A stretch of DNA of 64,000 bases from Corylus avellana (Eukaryota; Streptophyta; Magnoliopsida; Fagales; Betulaceae), in the NCBI RefSeq assembly GCF_901000735.1, contig NC_081542.1:44742238-44806237 (forward strand), given 5' to 3'. Position 1 is the stretch's first letter. Each line of letters begins with the position of its first letter. The notes beneath the pieces are model-generated. The model was not told where the DNA came from. It worked only from the letters and a program-made list of their open reading frames with translations, and did not search any database. Below, piece after piece: positions 21,690 through 32,834 of this stretch. The position numbers were made by a program, and so were the translations under genes.

Positions 21690-22243
21690 TTTGTTCAACC
21701 GTAGCCCCTGCATTTTGAAATGCAAATAAAATAAAATAAAATGAAGTCAATAAGAACAATCATTTGATTCAGAAACTTGAATCCTTCAAAATCCCATAAA
21801 ACTTAAGAAACTACAAATCCTAAAAATGGGAAAACCTAGATTCAACCCACAAAAAATCTAAGATTCAGACCCTGCCAGATTTAGAAGAATCAAACTCAGA
21901 TTCGAAATCCAAAGACAACTAAGCAAACCAGATCTATGTGACACTACTAGAGGAGAAGAAATCAAAACGGAAAAACAGAGATAATCTTACCTCTTTTGAT
22001 GTCTTGGCTTGTTGGCGGTGGTGATGGGTCGTCGGAGATGTACGGCGGGAAGAGATGATGGGTCGTCGTGGCGGCACCGTGGTGGTGGCGGCTCCTCAGA
22101 AGCGGGAGTGTGCTGAAGGGAGGAAAGGGAGAACCATGGTGGAAGACGGAGGAGCTGGTGCGTTGCTTCGGGAACGATCTCCTCGACCACGATGGGACAG
22201 GAACGAGCTCGTGGGAGCCGATGGGTGGCTCGCTTCTGGTTGC
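21690..22243 (-). repeat. Inverted copy of the leader/intron region at 14905-15440
   Basis: The minus strand repeats the GC-rich leader, the AAAAGAG^GTAAGATT donor and the start of the intron found on the plus strand at 14905-15440. The coding exon is absent. Together the two arms flank the LTR element. They may be the two arms of a larger inverted element or two independent pseudogene copies. Confidence 0.8.
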
Positions 22244-22254
22244 CGGCAGATGGC

Positions 22255-23665
22255 GGCTTGTAACAGTAAACTACTATTTGTAACTGAAAAGACCAATTCG
22301 AGATGGCAAATCTCCTAGCAGTTCTTTACACTTCGAAAGCTACTCCTCCTTGCACTTAGTCAGCCTTGTATAAGGCTTAGCAACTAAAGCAATTTAGTTA
22401 CAAAGTTGATTACAACTAACTAAAATAACTTCCACTTATACACGTGCAGTGTTTATTGAAACAGAATTAACTACTTAATAGAATCTAACTTCATCTAACT
22501 GTATTGTTTCTCCTCCAGCTCATCTTCTCTTCCTTGCAAATCTGCCTTAATCTCTTTTGCATCTCCCGTGACATAACCTCTCCCTCTAAAGCACCTTGCC
22601 CACAAGGTGCGGATAAGAATGTTGTAAGTGGAATAATTCCTCCCAAGAAGCATCATCTTCAGTTTGCCCCACCCACTGAACCAACACCTCAGTGATTGCT
22701 CGATAGGACCAACCTCTCTGGTTTTTTTCCTTCCTTCTTCATTCTCCTGCCTGGGGGTATTAACATCATGAAGAGGCTGCAACAAAACACTCTTGTTCTC
22801 ACCTCTAGTTAGTTTAACAGATTTATCATTTTCCACACGAAAAGATGTAAAAATCCCACAATATTAATATAGGTCCTAGAGTTCTTAACCATTGAATGCC
22901 AAGTACCATACCACAACCAGCCAAAGGAAAGATGTAAAAATCAACAATAAAAATATAACCCTGCATCTTTACCTATGTGTTTTTGCATTTTCCAGAACTT
23001 ACAATTTCATCTCCATTGGCTACTTTAACTTTTATAGCTTCCTGAAGCATAGGTTGAATTCCCAATCCTTAGGCCATTTCTTGATCTAAAAAATTATGTG
23101 TACTTCCAGAATCAATCAAGATTACTACCTTGTGACTTCTACTCATACCTACAAGCCTCATAGTCTTATGAGTAGGAGTTCCAATGAGAGCATGTAAAGA
23201 AATTTCAGGAAATTCTTCCAAAACAAATTCACCTGGATCGGGTTCTTCAACTTCTTCCAAATTGGTCACCTTGTGCTCAACCCCCTCAAGCAAGAACAAT
23301 CTTGGTGAAGCACAAACATGGCCATGGCTCCACTTAGCATCACAATTATAACATAACCCATTTTTTCTTCTTTCCATCATCTCAACATTAGAAATTTTCT
23401 GCACTGGCAACACTAGCGAACCAGAAATAGGAATATTAGACTTGTGCTGATTATCAACAATACCAACATTCTCAGAATTCTTTTGCTGCCCAAACAAATT
23501 AGTTTTTCCTCCCAACAACCCAGTACCCTTATTCTCTCCCCCAAAACTTCTAGCAGCATTATTACAGGGAAGGACATTCCATTGGGGCTTATTGCTCTTT
23601 CTGAAGTTGAATATATAATCCTCTTGGGTGCAATCGTGAAAATAAGTGGGTGATATAGCAAACCG
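22255..23665 (-). mobile_element. Internally deleted Ty3/gypsy chromovirus fragment
   Basis: Minus-strand order: end of gag with the knuckle CYNCDAKWSHGHVC (about 23345), an aspartic protease with ALIGTP and LIDSGSTHNFLD (about 23100), the protease end VLGIQWLRTLGP (about 22880), then a deletion jumping to the polyprotein C-terminus, WEELFHLQHSYPHL (about 22650), typical of the chromodomain-adjacent region of plant chromoviruses. RT, RNase H and integrase are gone, and stops and frameshifts interrupt the rest. LTR-like sequence may follow at 22500-22255. Confidence 0.85.
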
Positions 23666-24470
23666 CGTATTGCTATTAAATCAAAGTAAAGGGGTTAATA
23701 TAACAAATAGATTACATTAACAAAGCCATGTGATCACGTCTTGACCAAAAAGTACTAGTTAGGACTTAGGATTGTTTTCTTTTCAAAAAGTTCTAGTATT
23801 ACAATCTATTAGCTTCGAAATGAGTATTGTCACATCAGCAAACCGCGTACTGGCATTAAATCTAAGCAAAGGGGGTTGATTTAACAAATATGTTGTGCTT
23901 GCACTTGTGAGGCTTGTATCTGAGATTGAGAAAATATAAAGAATAATAATACTTAATATACATAAATGAACTTAAGTAGGCTTTTGAGCTAAAAGTGATG
24001 TCCTAATATGTATATTAATTTACTCTTGTTTGGTTCATTTTGGTGTTTTTCTCCCTAACAAAATAGATTACATTAACAAAGCCATGTGATCACGTCTCGA
24101 CCAAAAAGTACTAGTTAAGATCGCCTTCTTTTCTATAGGTTCTTGTATTGCAAGTAATTTAAAATATTTATTTCTCATCTCATCTTAATTTTAAATTATT
24201 AAACTGATGTGACCATGTCTATTAACATTAAATTGAGTATCGTCACATTAGCAAACCGCGTACGGGTATTAAATCAAAGTAAAGGGAGTTGATATAACAA
24301 ATAGATTACATTAACAAAGCCATGTGATTACGTCTTGACCAAAAAGTGCTAGTTAGGATCGCTTTCTTTTCAATAAGATCTAATGTTATGAGTAATTTTA
24401 AATACTTAATCCTTGTCTTAATTTTAAATTATTAGGCTGATGTGACAATGTTTATTAACGGGTGCCAAAA
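23657..24470. repeat. Three imperfect direct repeats
   Basis: Three copies, starting near 23657, 23836 and 24247, share AGCAAACCGCGTA, an ATTAAATC segment and ATAGATTACATTAACAAAGC followed by CATGTGATCACGTCT. The middle copy is split by about 160 bp of other sequence (23895-24055). Origin unknown. Confidence 0.7.
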
Positions 24471-24481
24471 GAGACACGATT

Positions 24482-24742
24482 CTAACAAATGATAATTCTT
24501 ACCCAAAGATTCCGGCTTTTCAAAAAGTCGGTCTCAAAATCTTTACATAAAGTCACAAGCCATTGGCAAAAGCGTGTTCCTTTTGTGTAATATTGGCGGC
24601 TGGCTTGACAATTACAGCCATCTATTTGACTTCTTAATTGGTTGGCCAATTGTTTGTTACCCTGAACAAAATCACTTGAAAACCTTCTTCGATTTGTGGA
24701 AACTGGAAACCCGATCTGCCCTGTAAATATTCGGTTGTTCAT
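24482..24742 (-). CDS. Unrecognised short ORF, possible exon
   Basis: An open frame of 86 codons with non-repetitive composition, containing FPVSTNRRRFSSDF and KDFETDFLKSRNLWVR, ending at a TAA... stop near 24482. I do not recognise it. Basic and hydroxylated residues near the start could fit an organelle-targeted N-terminus, but this is speculation. It directly precedes the flank repeat at 24777. Confidence 0.2.
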   Translation of the reverse strand: MNNRIFTGQIGFPVSTNRRRFSSDFVQGNKQLANQLRSQIDGCNCQASRQYYTKGTRFCQWLVTLCKDFETDFLKSRNLWVRIIIC

Positions 24743-24776
24743 ATTCTAATTGGTTTGTGAAAACAACTTGAATTCT

Positions 24777-25102
24777 CAACTTAGAATGGTTGACATCAAA
24801 CATTGACATTGTGTTTACATTTTTAAGGCTTCATTATTTTCCATGCTCTGTTTCTTGACACGAGTGTTTTGCAACACCATATATATTATTGGATTGTCCA
24901 AACGGTTCTTGTCTCCTCCATTTTACAGTCCTTCATTAACCGTACACAGTACACACAGAGGGAATTTTAGCAACATATATACCTTTATATTTGATTCTAT
25001 TGCCATCGCAATTTTTAACATTATGTCTAAGAGAGAAAACAAAGAAGGGAGATGAACGGTTGAGGACGGTAGGTAGTTTGTTAATTATATAAAAATCACA
25101 CG
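24777..25102 (+). repeat. Flank repeat, copy upstream of TIR copy D
   Basis: Matches the minus strand of positions 1-310. Here it is followed by 1.1 kb of sequence leading to the promoter of copy D. Confidence 0.85.
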
Positions 25103-26150
25103 TGAGTTTAAATTAACTTTAACTGCTGAAACCGGTTTTAACTCTGTTAACTCTACTTCTCTTTTTAACGTAATGGTGTCTCTTCTTCTTTTAAGCAGTA
25201 GCTCGGCAACGGCACCCGAACACCAATAAGGCAATAAACATGCGACAGCAATCTGTCGAACAACAATAGCTTCTTCACCAAGTCAACAGAACAGAACAGA
25301 ACAAAACAACCAGAAGAAAGACAAAGAAAATATTTGCTTCCATTGCAGATCCAGGATTCAATGATATGGGCTTTGTCGAGATTCGCAGTACACTCATAAT
25401 TTGTTGTGTCTCTGCAGCTTTTCCAACTCACAAGAATATGATTCACGGGCTGATTCAGGCATTCAGCCCCAGCCTTCTTGAATCCTCCACACCAAAAGCC
25501 AATTTGTTCTGACTTTCATCTGATTAAATATCTCCATGCTTTCTCTGAATCCCAAGCAAATTCAAGTCCCAATTCCACCTACTTTGGCTAATCATCGTCA
25601 AAAGCCAATCATTCTCAGCTGCTCCATCACCAGCGGCGCCAAAGCGAGAAAGTGTAGAAGAGAGAAAGACTATGTTTGAAAGAAGAGACACGATTAAGGT
25701 AGGAAGGCAAGGAGAGCTAACAGAGGTAACGCTGGTTTCAGCCATCAAAATCAATTAAAATTCACATGTGAGACACTCGGCAGCCTTTGTAACTAATTTT
25801 TTTTCTTTTTCTATTTTATTACTATTTAAAAAACAAAAAAACAAAACTTTTTACCAAACTCGTTTGGCTTTTTGCTTTTTGGTCGGTTGTTGCACTTTAC
25901 TGGGGCTAGAAAAGCGACGTCCGAAAAGGCATGATGATAGCAACTACGTACCAACTACCAAGCGTTGATTTTCCTTCTTTTTCCTTGACGAAGCGATGAT
26001 TTCAATCAAACCTTTCCTCTGCTAGAAGGTACTTGCCATATCTGACGCATCGAATCCAATTCGCCACAAAACTAGACGCAACAACAAAACGACGAAACTT
26101 CCTCGTACAATATATGTCCATGGTCAGTACTACGTGTTCAGGCACACGTT
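25103..26150. other. Upstream region of TIR copy D
   Basis: No confident gene. On the minus strand an ATG at about 25742 opens MAETSVTSVSSPCLPTL and stays open for about 70 codons to 25524, with further exon-like sequence towards 25200. It might be the first exon of a divergent gene, but I do not recognise the product. Confidence 0.4.
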
Positions 26151-26153
26151 GCT

Positions 26154-26160
26154 TATATAA
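26154..26160 (+). promoter_or_regulatory. TATA box of TIR copy D
   Basis: TATATAA, followed by AGG, lies 42 bases before the ATG at 26202. That places transcription start roughly 10-15 bases before the start codon, a very short leader. Confidence 0.5.
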
Positions 26161-26201
26161 AGGGTGTTATTGAGGACTCTAGTTTAGAAGTAGGTTGGAG
26201 A

Positions 26202-27355
26202 ATGTTTGGGAGACAAGAGGATAACAACCGATCGAATATTGGTTGTGTTTTGCAAATTGCAATGGTCGAGTTCAAACGTCGGCAGAGGAAAAAGAAAGTG
26301 GAAACTCGAAACTACTGCAAAAACAGAGAGCCATGCGATGTGTTTATAAACCACAGAGGAAGCGATACGAAGAAAAACATTGCCGGGTTGCTCTACGATC
26401 ACCTTTCAAGGCTGGGCATTAAGCCATTCATGGACAGCCGAAACATGAAGCCTGGGGACAAGTTGTCAGACGAGATTGACGCCGCTATCAGAAATTGTAA
26501 GGTTGCTGTTGCACTCTTGTCGCGCAACTATTGTGAGTCCCGCCATTGTCTCCGTGAGCTCGCTCTTTTAATGGAGTCCAACAAAAAAGTTTTACCCATC
26601 TTCTGGGATGTCAGTCCGTCCGAGCTTCGGGTTAACAACACTGGATGCCAATTTTCAGATGAAGAACACCGGAGATTTGAAAGGGCACTTGAACAAGTTA
26701 AAGATACCATTGGACTAACCTTTGACTCGTCCAAAGGGTATAATATCTTTTTCTTTTTCTTTTTCTTTTTTTTTCTTTTTTTTTTTTTTAAAAAAAAAAC
26801 TCTAAAAGAACTAGAAATTAACATGAAGTAAAATATTTATCTAGTGTGCTACGTTGTTATTTACTGTAGCAATTATGCATTTTACCTAGTGCTAGATAAA
26901 CATAGCTCATATAGAACTTTTATCTAATGTGCTGGAGTGATTGTTTTATTTTTAATTTTAATTTTTTTAGGGTGATTGTTTTAATTTCAAAAAAAGCTTT
27001 ACATCTGGCTAGCCAGAATAGTAAAATAAAAAATTTTAAAAAAAAATTATTTTATTTGACTGAATTTTAGCTCAATATTTGGGGGACATAAATGCTTTTA
27101 AGTTCCGTATAATATTGTCTTTTGCTGTTTTTGGTTTTCAGGGATTGGTCTGAATTCTTAGAAGTTGCTTCGAAAGAAGTAAAGAATTTGCTTGAGGTAG
27201 ATCAAGGTCAATTCATGACTAATAAAAGATTAAGAACCTTGTTTCAAAGTACCAAATCGACTCAAAAAAAGCCTCATACTATTCATCTCAAAATTAACTC
27301 CCAACATTTTTACTTTTTACATCATATCAATCACTTTTTATTATTATTTAAATAG
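26202..27355 (+). CDS. TIR-only (TX-type) protein, copy D, two exons
   Basis: Exons 26202-26737 and 27142-27355 join to 249 aa. From MFGRQEDNNR the N-terminus is basic (KRRQRKKK, residues about 25-32). The TIR domain follows at residues about 45-178: CDVFINHRGSDTKKN, the BB loop with MKPGDKL, SRHCLREL with the catalytic-type Glu, and PIFWDVSPSELRV. The splice junction (GG^GTATAA, TTTTCAG^GGATTGG) restores KGDWSEFLEVAS. The last 30-odd residues (after about QSTKSTQ) are encoded by an insertion absent from copy B, which also supplies the stop. Family knowledge: TX proteins are NADases signalling to EDS1-type complexes. With a TATA box, full-length frame and clean splice sites, this is the best candidate for a working gene of the cluster. 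The other possible start is the internal ATG of MVEFKRRQ. Confidence 0.8.
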
Positions 27356-27873
27356 AAAAATCACTACAAAATAAATTTTTTTTACTTTTTCATATCGGTC
27401 ATTCTTATTTTTTTCACACATCAATAAAATATTGTTACAATTTCGGGCCACTTTCTTTTTCCAAACTATTGGCAAACAGAGCCTATTAACTTTATTTTTT
27501 TTTCAAAATAATCAACATCAAAAGATTCTTAATTTTTATATCACATCATTTACTTTTTACTATTATTTAAATAAAAAAATCTCTACAAAATAGAATTTTT
27601 TCACTTTTTTCACTTTTCTATACTAATTATTATTATTATTTTACGACAGTGCCTTGATGTTTGACAAACACCGTGCACCTTTGTGAATCGTGGTCCTTTG
27701 AGAGTGTTTGTTAAACATCCTCTCACCCCCAAATATTATTCATCTCTTTTTTAAAAAAAATCAACATCAAATCATTCTCATTTTTTATATCACATAATTT
27801 ACTTTTTATTACTATTCAAATAAAAAAATCACTATAAAACAAAATTTTTCCACTTTTTAATACTACTTTTTCA

Positions 27874-27904
<31 letters not shown>

Positions 27905-27962
27905 TTCTCATCAAACGTAAACATTATTTGGAGAAGGCACGTTGTTTAACAAAACAACCCCT
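27253..27962. repeat. Insertion with three repeats of about 230-250 bp
   Basis: Present after exon 2 homology in copy D and absent from copy B. It contains three degenerate tandem units (starting near 27284, 27507 and 27755), each with an ATCA(CA)...TTTACTTTTT segment, then TATTTAAATAAAAAAATC and TCACTACAAAATA. A (TA)n run at 27878-27904 ends it. Likely a small transposable element of tandem-repeat type. Confidence 0.7.
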
Positions 27963-27964
27963 TT

Positions 27965-28900
27965 ATTTTTTTTACTCAAAGGCAACCACAAAAGGCACTG
28001 TCATGTCATCCCTTGTGACCCACACCAGTGGCAAAGGGATCGAATCATTCCCCTCCAACCTTAATAAGAGAAAATATGGGTGTATCCTATGTAGGATTAC
28101 TATACTGCGACTTCATTGAAAATTGCTACTCGGCGACGAAAAATGAGGAGAAAAATTTAATTTAGTAGCCTCTGCTTCATGATCAAGTATGGTCTTCACT
28201 CAATTGAATAACTCTCGAAGACTGCTGTGAGGTTTATATCTTGAGGTATGTTGTAATATGTTTTGTGATAAAGGTTTCACATTTTTTTAATGGTATGAGA
28301 CCTGAGCATTAGAGTATCTAGTTATGATTTTGAAAAGGCCCTAAATTTGTACCCTTTGATTAAAGTTATGAATAATATATAAAAGTGCTTCAAGTTTTTA
28401 GATTTTCTTTTATTGACTCTAGTATTGGGCTGAAAATAGAGGAGATTATGGGGTGAGCAAAAATCGGGCTGGAAGCGAGGTGGGCCGTGAAGCAGTGTGG
28501 TTCATGGGTATGTGCCATTTGGTCTTGGAATGGGAAGTAATTAACGAAATAATAGAGAAGCCGTTAGTGTGTGACGTGTAGGTAGTAGGTGCTGCATGAA
28601 GGTTCAACGTGGGTTAATTGTGTGCAGTCAACCTGTGCGGTGGTGTGTGCATTTAGAGTTTGTTTGAGATTGTGTTTGAGAAAAAGAATTTTTAAGTCAA
28701 AAAACGCTTTTAAATTTTTTTATCAAATGAGTATTTTTTTCTTCAAACAAATTTTTTTAGTGTTAAAAGCATTTTTAAGCCACTCAAACGCAATTCTAAA
28801 GAGGCCTTAGAGTTATTGGAGTTGTTCAAGGCATGTGCTTGTGCTTTGTGTTGTGTTAGTGGGCAGCTAATGAGAAGTTGTCTTTGTTAACTGTCCTAGG
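27965..28900. repeat. 3'-flank segment shared with copy B (5175-6110)
   Basis: The counterpart of the copy B flank. It is interrupted by the hAT-type MITE at 28661-28806, which copy B lacks. Homology resumes at 29040-29145. Confidence 0.8.
28661..28806. mobile_element. hAT-type MITE, 146 bp
   Basis: Inverted ends (TGTTTGAGATTGTGTTTGAG against CTCAAACGCAATTCTAAAGA...GGCC) flanked by an exact 8-bp duplication TTAGAGTT (28653-28660 and 28807-28814). The matching place near 6035 in the copy B flank has no insert. Confidence 0.85.
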
Positions 28901-29149
28901 TTAAAATTAGGGTTAAAGAAAAAGAACCGTATCGACTATTTAAGTAATTTTGTAATTACATTAAAACACGTCATATTAATCGGTATAAATTAAATTCAAT
29001 AAAACATACATGAGTGTGAAGATCAGCAGCTTTACTCTCTTACCTTTCTATCACGATCATCTTTTCAAATAAGATTGATGCAGGGGTGGACTAGCTATTG
29101 GGAAAAGCTTGGTTAATTATTTGGGTAAAAGGTAGGAGGTCATGGCTGC

Positions 29150-31311
29150 GTCGGCATTAAACAGCCTTCTTCTTAGTTAGTTAAAGAAGTCTGCCCCATT
29201 TTGTCCCACTGCGCTACATGTGAATTCCTCATACTAGCCCTAGGATATTTTTCGAGGCGTAGACAGGGAAGGGACATAGAATCAACTGGATAACGATTTG
29301 GACTCTGAGAAAGAGAAAAGGATGGTTTAAAGGTAGAACATGGTGTTCTTAAGCTTTAGGGGACAAAAAGGGTAGGGGTCTTAGTCCTATAATAAACGTT
29401 CCCCTTGGGAGAAAACAGTCATTGTCTTGCAATGGTTTCAAGTTTATAGTGGAAGAGTTTGGTGCTGTAGATAAGATCCTTTCGTGACATTCGTGTCATC
29501 TTCTACATCAGAAAACACACCAACCACATTTTTTGCGATTTGAAATGAAAACTTATTACTATCATTTTGCAGTTAAATCGAATAGAAAGCCATTGACCTA
29601 GCTAGTAATAATACCTTTGTGTCCAAAAGATAGCCATCTAATTCTCTATCTCTTCCTGTGAATGTATAGGAACAACAACGTGGAAAAAAAAAGAAAAGAT
29701 GTAGAGTACTTGTTGTGATAACTGACAATAAATTCCAGCCAGCAACCCCTCTATTAATGGCTGGAATGCTGCTTGTCTCTTTGGGGCCCCATATAAAATG
29801 CACCATGTTAATGACTTCCTGATCGAATTGTTTTCTTCATAGGTCGATTAAGCGTAAGAAATTAAAATTAGAACAGGAAAAGATCTCACAATACTATATA
29901 TGTTTGATTTTGTGTGTTCTAGAATATTTACTTTGGTGTGATTAGGTCTTTGACACACAATCTCCAAAAATTAAACTATTAACACCTACCTTTGTTAAGT
30001 ACACACCATTTCAAATACAAAGGCCAAGGGAACAACCTTCTGCATGGTTTCGCCAAATGAAATGCAGGTGTCAATGTAAAAGAAGATGCATTGCTCCTGT
30101 CTGTTTCAGAGGGAGAGGGAGAGAGAGAGAGAGAGAGAATAGGACAAAAACCTTAGTATAAAGGTAGTTTGTAAAATTTGAAGAAAAATGTGCGTTGATC
30201 TGATGTCGCAGACATATACCACCACATGGGAATTTGAGTAAGCTGCAAACTTTTCTAATGGTCTTGAGCATGCATGTATTAATCGGAGCCATAAAACTTG
30301 ATAACGACCAAACGTTCATAAACGTAAAGTGTTTTTTTCTTTTTTCACATAAAAATTCATGAACATGTCTTAATGTCAAACGATAAAAACGTTTGAAACA
30401 ATAGTAAACAAAAAAATTGTTAATAACCACCGTCCAAGAAAGAAAAAAAGTTTATAATACTATCCGTTTTCAGTATACCGTGTAAAACACTTCCTTCATA
30501 TGAATTAAATAAAATTCAAGCTTTTGCGGCTGGCGTAACTCAAAAAAAATTGTTCTTAAGAGGTAGTTCAATCGACTGAAAATTACGTCTCGTGAAGCAG
30601 AGGTTATTAGTTCAAATTTCTCCCCTCTCTCCTTCTTATGTAGACATGTTAATATATATATATATATATATGAGAAGGCAATGCTTGGTAGCCAGATTGT
30701 GTTCTTATCCACGGCTGTGGCTTCATAAGCTCACAGAATGAGAGTTAATATAGATCCCGATTGCATTTATTAGAAACACTCTGGCAGTCTGCCAGGCTGG
30801 GCCCTTAATAATTCTAAATTTAGTCAAAAAGTAACCCGGAACGTCCACCTGTCATAGTTAGAAGGCCCACCGGAAATGGCCACTTGCATTGTTAAATAGA
30901 AGATTAATTATCTAATTAAGAACAATTATTGTCTAAATAAATAAATAAACAATTATTGTCTGAATAACCTTAAACGGTCCCGATGTTTATTTGCTAAGTG
31001 GCCCACCTTATTACTTTCATTTTCATAAATTGAATTATATATACAGACTTTACAGTCAAGTAGTACTAGTTTGTCGTAACTAATCTGATGGTCCTCCTTA
31101 TGTTTAGGCCTCTAAAAATCATATAATAGATCTTATTGTCTCCGCCAATTGGCTCATTCATTAGTTTCGGGTACGTAACATCTTTTTCAACACCAATTCT
31201 CTAATCGTTGTTCAAGTCCATCACAATCGCCACCAATCACCAGAATGTGAATTAAATACGAGACTTTTGTATAGCTTGATAATGTGAAAAATGAAATTGA
31301 TTTTTTTTTTT
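29150..31311. other. Intergenic, no gene seen
   Basis: No convincing coding frame. It contains a short (GA)n at 30118-30138 and a SINE-like unit near 30.6 kb. The remainder is unassigned AT-rich sequence. Confidence 0.6.
30553..30672 (+). repeat. tRNA-derived SINE-like element
   Basis: GGTAGTTCAATCGACTG (A-box-like) and ATTAGTTCAAATTTC (B-box-like) are about 40 bp apart, followed by a C/T-rich stretch, GTAGACATGTTAAT and (TA)n. The same arrangement occurs at 33445 and 43786, which supports a family. Confidence 0.6.
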
Positions 31312-32510
31312 GTTTTTAACAGAAAATAGAAGAATGCTTTGCCGATCATGGCGGGTATCTGTCGAGGGAAAAGAAATCACTCATTAAGTGGCCTTATGCG
31401 ACGTGCAGTGCCCGTCGAAACTTTTCTCTGTCGCAGTTACTGTGTTTTGAGTTTTTTTTTTTTTCTTTCTATTATCTTGTTTAACTTTTTGTATTTTTTG
31501 ACTTTGTTGCTTAGTTTTAATCTGGATTTAGTTGGTCTCTAGACTCTTTGTCTGTGAAATGAATCTTTTTTACTTTTCTTTCTTGTTTTTTTAAACCTTT
31601 TTTCTATAGTTACCTTGCATTTAAATTTCTACGACTTTTTAGGAAGTCTGTTTAAATGTTTGACTGGGGCATTTGTACTCTCAATAATTTCATCCATCAC
31701 GGGCATGCGTCGAGACAAAAGTTTTCTCGAATTGCATTCGGATCTCCTTTTCCTTAAGATCTCATTCCTGTTTTTTTGAGATCTGTTTAGTTAGGGTTTT
31801 AGTATATTTGTTTTTCTTTTCCTCTTATCGCTGTAATCTCTTTGTTGAATGAAAGGAAGGTTTGTTTAAAAAAAAAAAGTGGGCGGAATTAGTGATAGGT
31901 TCGAGGGAACTGATTGCTATTTTTTTTATTTTTTTTATTTTTTTACCTGAGCAACAAAATTAACTTGAAGAAACTGATTGCTATTTTTGGTTGATGTGAA
32001 ATTGTACTCGGCAATCACTGTGAGACATTATTATATTCCGCACCAATGACATTGTCAATTGCGAAAAAAGAAAAGAAAAAAGAGAATGATTATAAAGTAT
32101 CCAGCAGCACTCTTGTCCTATGGAAGCTTTAATTAGCCTGCTTTTGTTACACAATGCACTGTAAGTTTTTGACAACAATAAACCGGGTTTTTACCCAATG
32201 AAGCTTGGGCTAGGATCGGTTCAGTAGTTTTACTTTTACTGCCGTAGAAAAATCAAACTAGATTGCGAATCATCTAATCACTTTTGTTACTTAAACTAAG
32301 TTTAAATCTCTATGTTGTTAGTAGCTTTTTTGAAGAATCCATGTTGGAGCCAGGAGACGGTATGAGAATTACAAAACTATCCTTTGATTACAAGAATAGT
32401 TAGCATTAATGCCAATTGATTGTAATAGATGGAAGATTATCTAGAACACCTCTTACCGGACCGTAATTCATGGACAAACCGCACACAATCCTATTAGGAT
32501 ACATCATGGA

Positions 32511-32834
32511 AAAGGATAAAAAGGAGGAGGTAAAATTTTCACTCATTCTTTCAACTGAACGCATGCTTATACATGAATCTCGTCTCATTTGAGAAAGACT
32601 TTGACGAAACATCATAAGAAAGGATAAAAATGAAGAAGTAAAATTTTCATCCGTTCTTTCAATTGAACCCATGCTTATACATGAACTTGGTCTCATTTGA
32701 GAAAGACTTTGACAAAACGTCATGAAAAAGGATAAAAAAAGATGAGGTAAAATTTTCACTCGTTCTTTTAATTGAACGCATGCTTAATCATGAACTTCGT
32801 CTCATTTGAAAAAGACTTTGACAAAACTACCGAC
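32511..32834. repeat. 108-bp tandem repeat, three units (unit 1)
   Basis: Units start with AAAGGATAAAAA at 32511, 32619 and 32727, an exact 108-bp period. Each unit carries GAACGCATGCTTA-type and GTCTCATTTGAGAAAGACTT segments. On the minus strand a frame stays open through all units as a 36-residue repeat, but the unit 2 copy is interrupted. Confidence 0.9.

Noticed and set aside
25524..25754. Minus-strand gene starting MAETSVTSVSS
   Set aside because: Only about 75 codons, no recognised domain and no clear splice partner; mentioned only in the regional note.
32511..32834. CRISPR-like array
   Set aside because: Units are contiguous 108-bp repeats without unique spacers, in plant DNA.
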